NCBI GenBank assembly: GCA_947179485.1
Contig: OX359247.1
Coordinates: 43,430,631 to 43,494,630, forward strand
DNA from: Allacma fusca
Lineage: Eukaryota; Arthropoda; Collembola; Symphypleona; Sminthuridae
Direction: 5' to 3'
DNA length: 64,000 nt
Part shown: piece after piece, positions 62,531 through 64,000 of the stretch
Layout: each line of letters begins with the position of its first letter
How positions within the stretch are numbered: position 1 is the stretch's first letter
Program-made: the position numbers and the translations under genes
Notes under the pieces: model-generated
The model's database searches: none
Seen by the model: only the letters and a program-made list of their open reading frames with translations
What the model was told of the DNA's origin: nothing

Positions 62531-64000
62531 CTGAGAAAAATGCATGAGAGTAGCATTTCCCAGGAAATATCAATTTCTGGAGTTGGGTTTAATTCCTGGA
62601 ATTGATAAGGGAAAGAATGCTATTTGGGTGGAATCAAAGTAAGAGAAGATGTGCGAAACAGAGCAGAAAGCCAGATGTGCCAGAAAGAAGGGTAGATAGG
62701 AGGAAGATATTTGACACGAGGTGCTGGCTCTTACGCTTTTACGAGCGATAAAAAGCTGGCGGGCATACGTTTCATCAATCTCCCATCACAGTGCTTGCAC
62801 AATTACACTCCTTTTTTTATTACACTTGTCCCTACATTGTGCAAGCATTTACTGCCCCTGCAAATGAGGGACCAGGGTGGAAGTATAGACAGGGAATAAA
62901 ACAAGCGGAAGGACAAAGTACGGCAGAACAGCCTTCCGCTTTTAAGTGCTTGCATCATTATATGAACCGCTCTAATTATTATATCTTCTTTCACCGCACT
63001 TTCCCCCTCCAGCCTGGCTAGTTTCAATTCTAATTTTCAGGACAGTCAAGGTCCCTTTGAACAAGTGCCTGGAGTAAATGCTTAAATGTTAAGGTCACAT
63101 GACGTTGTGAACGGAAGGCAGGAGTTGCAGTTTTTAATCTCTGACTCAATCCGGCCTGAATTCAATTCCTCTGTTTCTGCTGAACTTTGGAAGTCTGAAG
63201 GTGAAGCACGACATTTGGAAATCCAGGCTTATATACAATTTGGTTATTGAAAGATTTTTCATATCAAATTGAGCTTCAAACTCCGATTGTGTTTTCTGGG
63301 AAAGACACATGACAATTTTTCCATTCTTCAAAAATATGTTGCTATATTTCAAATAATAAAATGATTTCTAACATCAATCATTTGTAAGCATATCCATGTA
63401 TGCATGTGTACATAATTAATAATGTACATACATATGTGCCATTTACCAGGACATTTCTGAATGAACACAAATGTTCGAAGGAGTTATTCCTCATAAACAC
63501 CTGAAGCATGGGATATGCCAGACATGATTTCAGTTTTGATTGACGTTCCCGTCTACAAAACAAAAACAGGTTCGAAGAGAAAAGGAAGTCATACAGGGTA
63601 GGGAGGAAAACTGGAGTACAAAATGTATTTACAGAATGAATGAATCTGCATGTTGATTTTAAATTTAAAACCCAAAACGAGAGATGAATTGAGCCTCCTA
63701 GAATTTCCCATTGATCATAGACACATGGGGAGACGAAGCTGGGGAAATAAATGAATCTCGGAGTCAAATTGATGTTCCGTTCGGAGTGTCATACATAGAA
63801 AATGAAGTTACTCATTCCCGGGGGAGTGTAAAAGTCAAAGCCAATAAGTGTAATTGTGCAAACCTCAGCAAAGAAAGAGAAACAAGTTAGCTGGGGTCCA
63901 TTACCCCTTGCACAAATGTTCCGAGGAGCAAGTTAGAGGGACATTAAGGAGAAGAGACTCTGCTTCTGTAATAAAACCCGCCGGAGAGAATAATGAAAAT
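62531..64000. other. Intergenic or intronic, no gene recognised
   Basis: The frame 63378-63767 (129 codons, minus) has no recognisable motif. Nothing else supported. Confidence 0.45.

Noticed and set aside
63378..63767. 129-codon minus frame
   Set aside because: No motif, promoter or splice partner; includes TATG-rich simple sequence.

Overview
The window is eukaryotic nuclear DNA: AT-rich, gene-poor, with short exons bounded by GT..AG introns and many transposon relics. A Methuselah-type receptor, a SEC14-like gene family and TATA plus TCAGT-type core promoters point to an arthropod. A more basal hexapod such as a springtail is possible, but that is inference. I see no rRNA, convincing tRNA, CRISPR or prokaryotic feature.

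Layout. 1-5.3 kb has no recognisable gene. 5.34-8.97 kb (minus) is a complete seven-exon CRAL-TRIO/SEC14-like gene. 9.1-25.4 kb is intergenic, with a GC-richer block holding a weak tRNA-like/SINE candidate (13.5 kb), a hAT-like element (16.8-17.8 kb) and a 46-bp near-perfect palindrome (24.27 kb). 25.40-26.98 kb (minus) is a second intact CRAL-TRIO gene with the same exon pattern. 30.4-40.2 kb is transposon-dense: a Penelope-like element relic, a hAT-like element with AAAATGCC repeats, three copies of a GAAGGC-repeat hAT-like family, and a foldback element built from inverted arrays of a ~32-bp unit. A third, decayed CRAL-TRIO copy lies among them at 35.07-36.63 kb. 41.69-44.81 kb (plus) is a nine-exon Methuselah-like GPCR. 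50.07-50.46 kb is a second foldback copy carrying an exact 46-bp tandem array. 54.15-54.63 kb (minus) may encode a small Cys-rich membrane protein. 55.53-57.60 kb (plus) is a five-exon SLC35G-like EamA transporter with a clear TATA/initiator promoter. 57.6-64 kb has no gene I can assign, though a promoter/5' exon of a gene leaving the window is possible near 62 kb.

The genes do not form a pathway. The clearest story is local: a SEC14-like family that duplicated with exon phases preserved, one copy of which decayed in a transposon-rich stretch, and several cut-and-paste families that differ in sequence but share one end design (8-bp target duplications, CAG-type ends, dense family-specific subterminal repeats).

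Gene models were assembled by hand from splice consensus, reading phase and comparison between paralogs. No transcript or database evidence was available.
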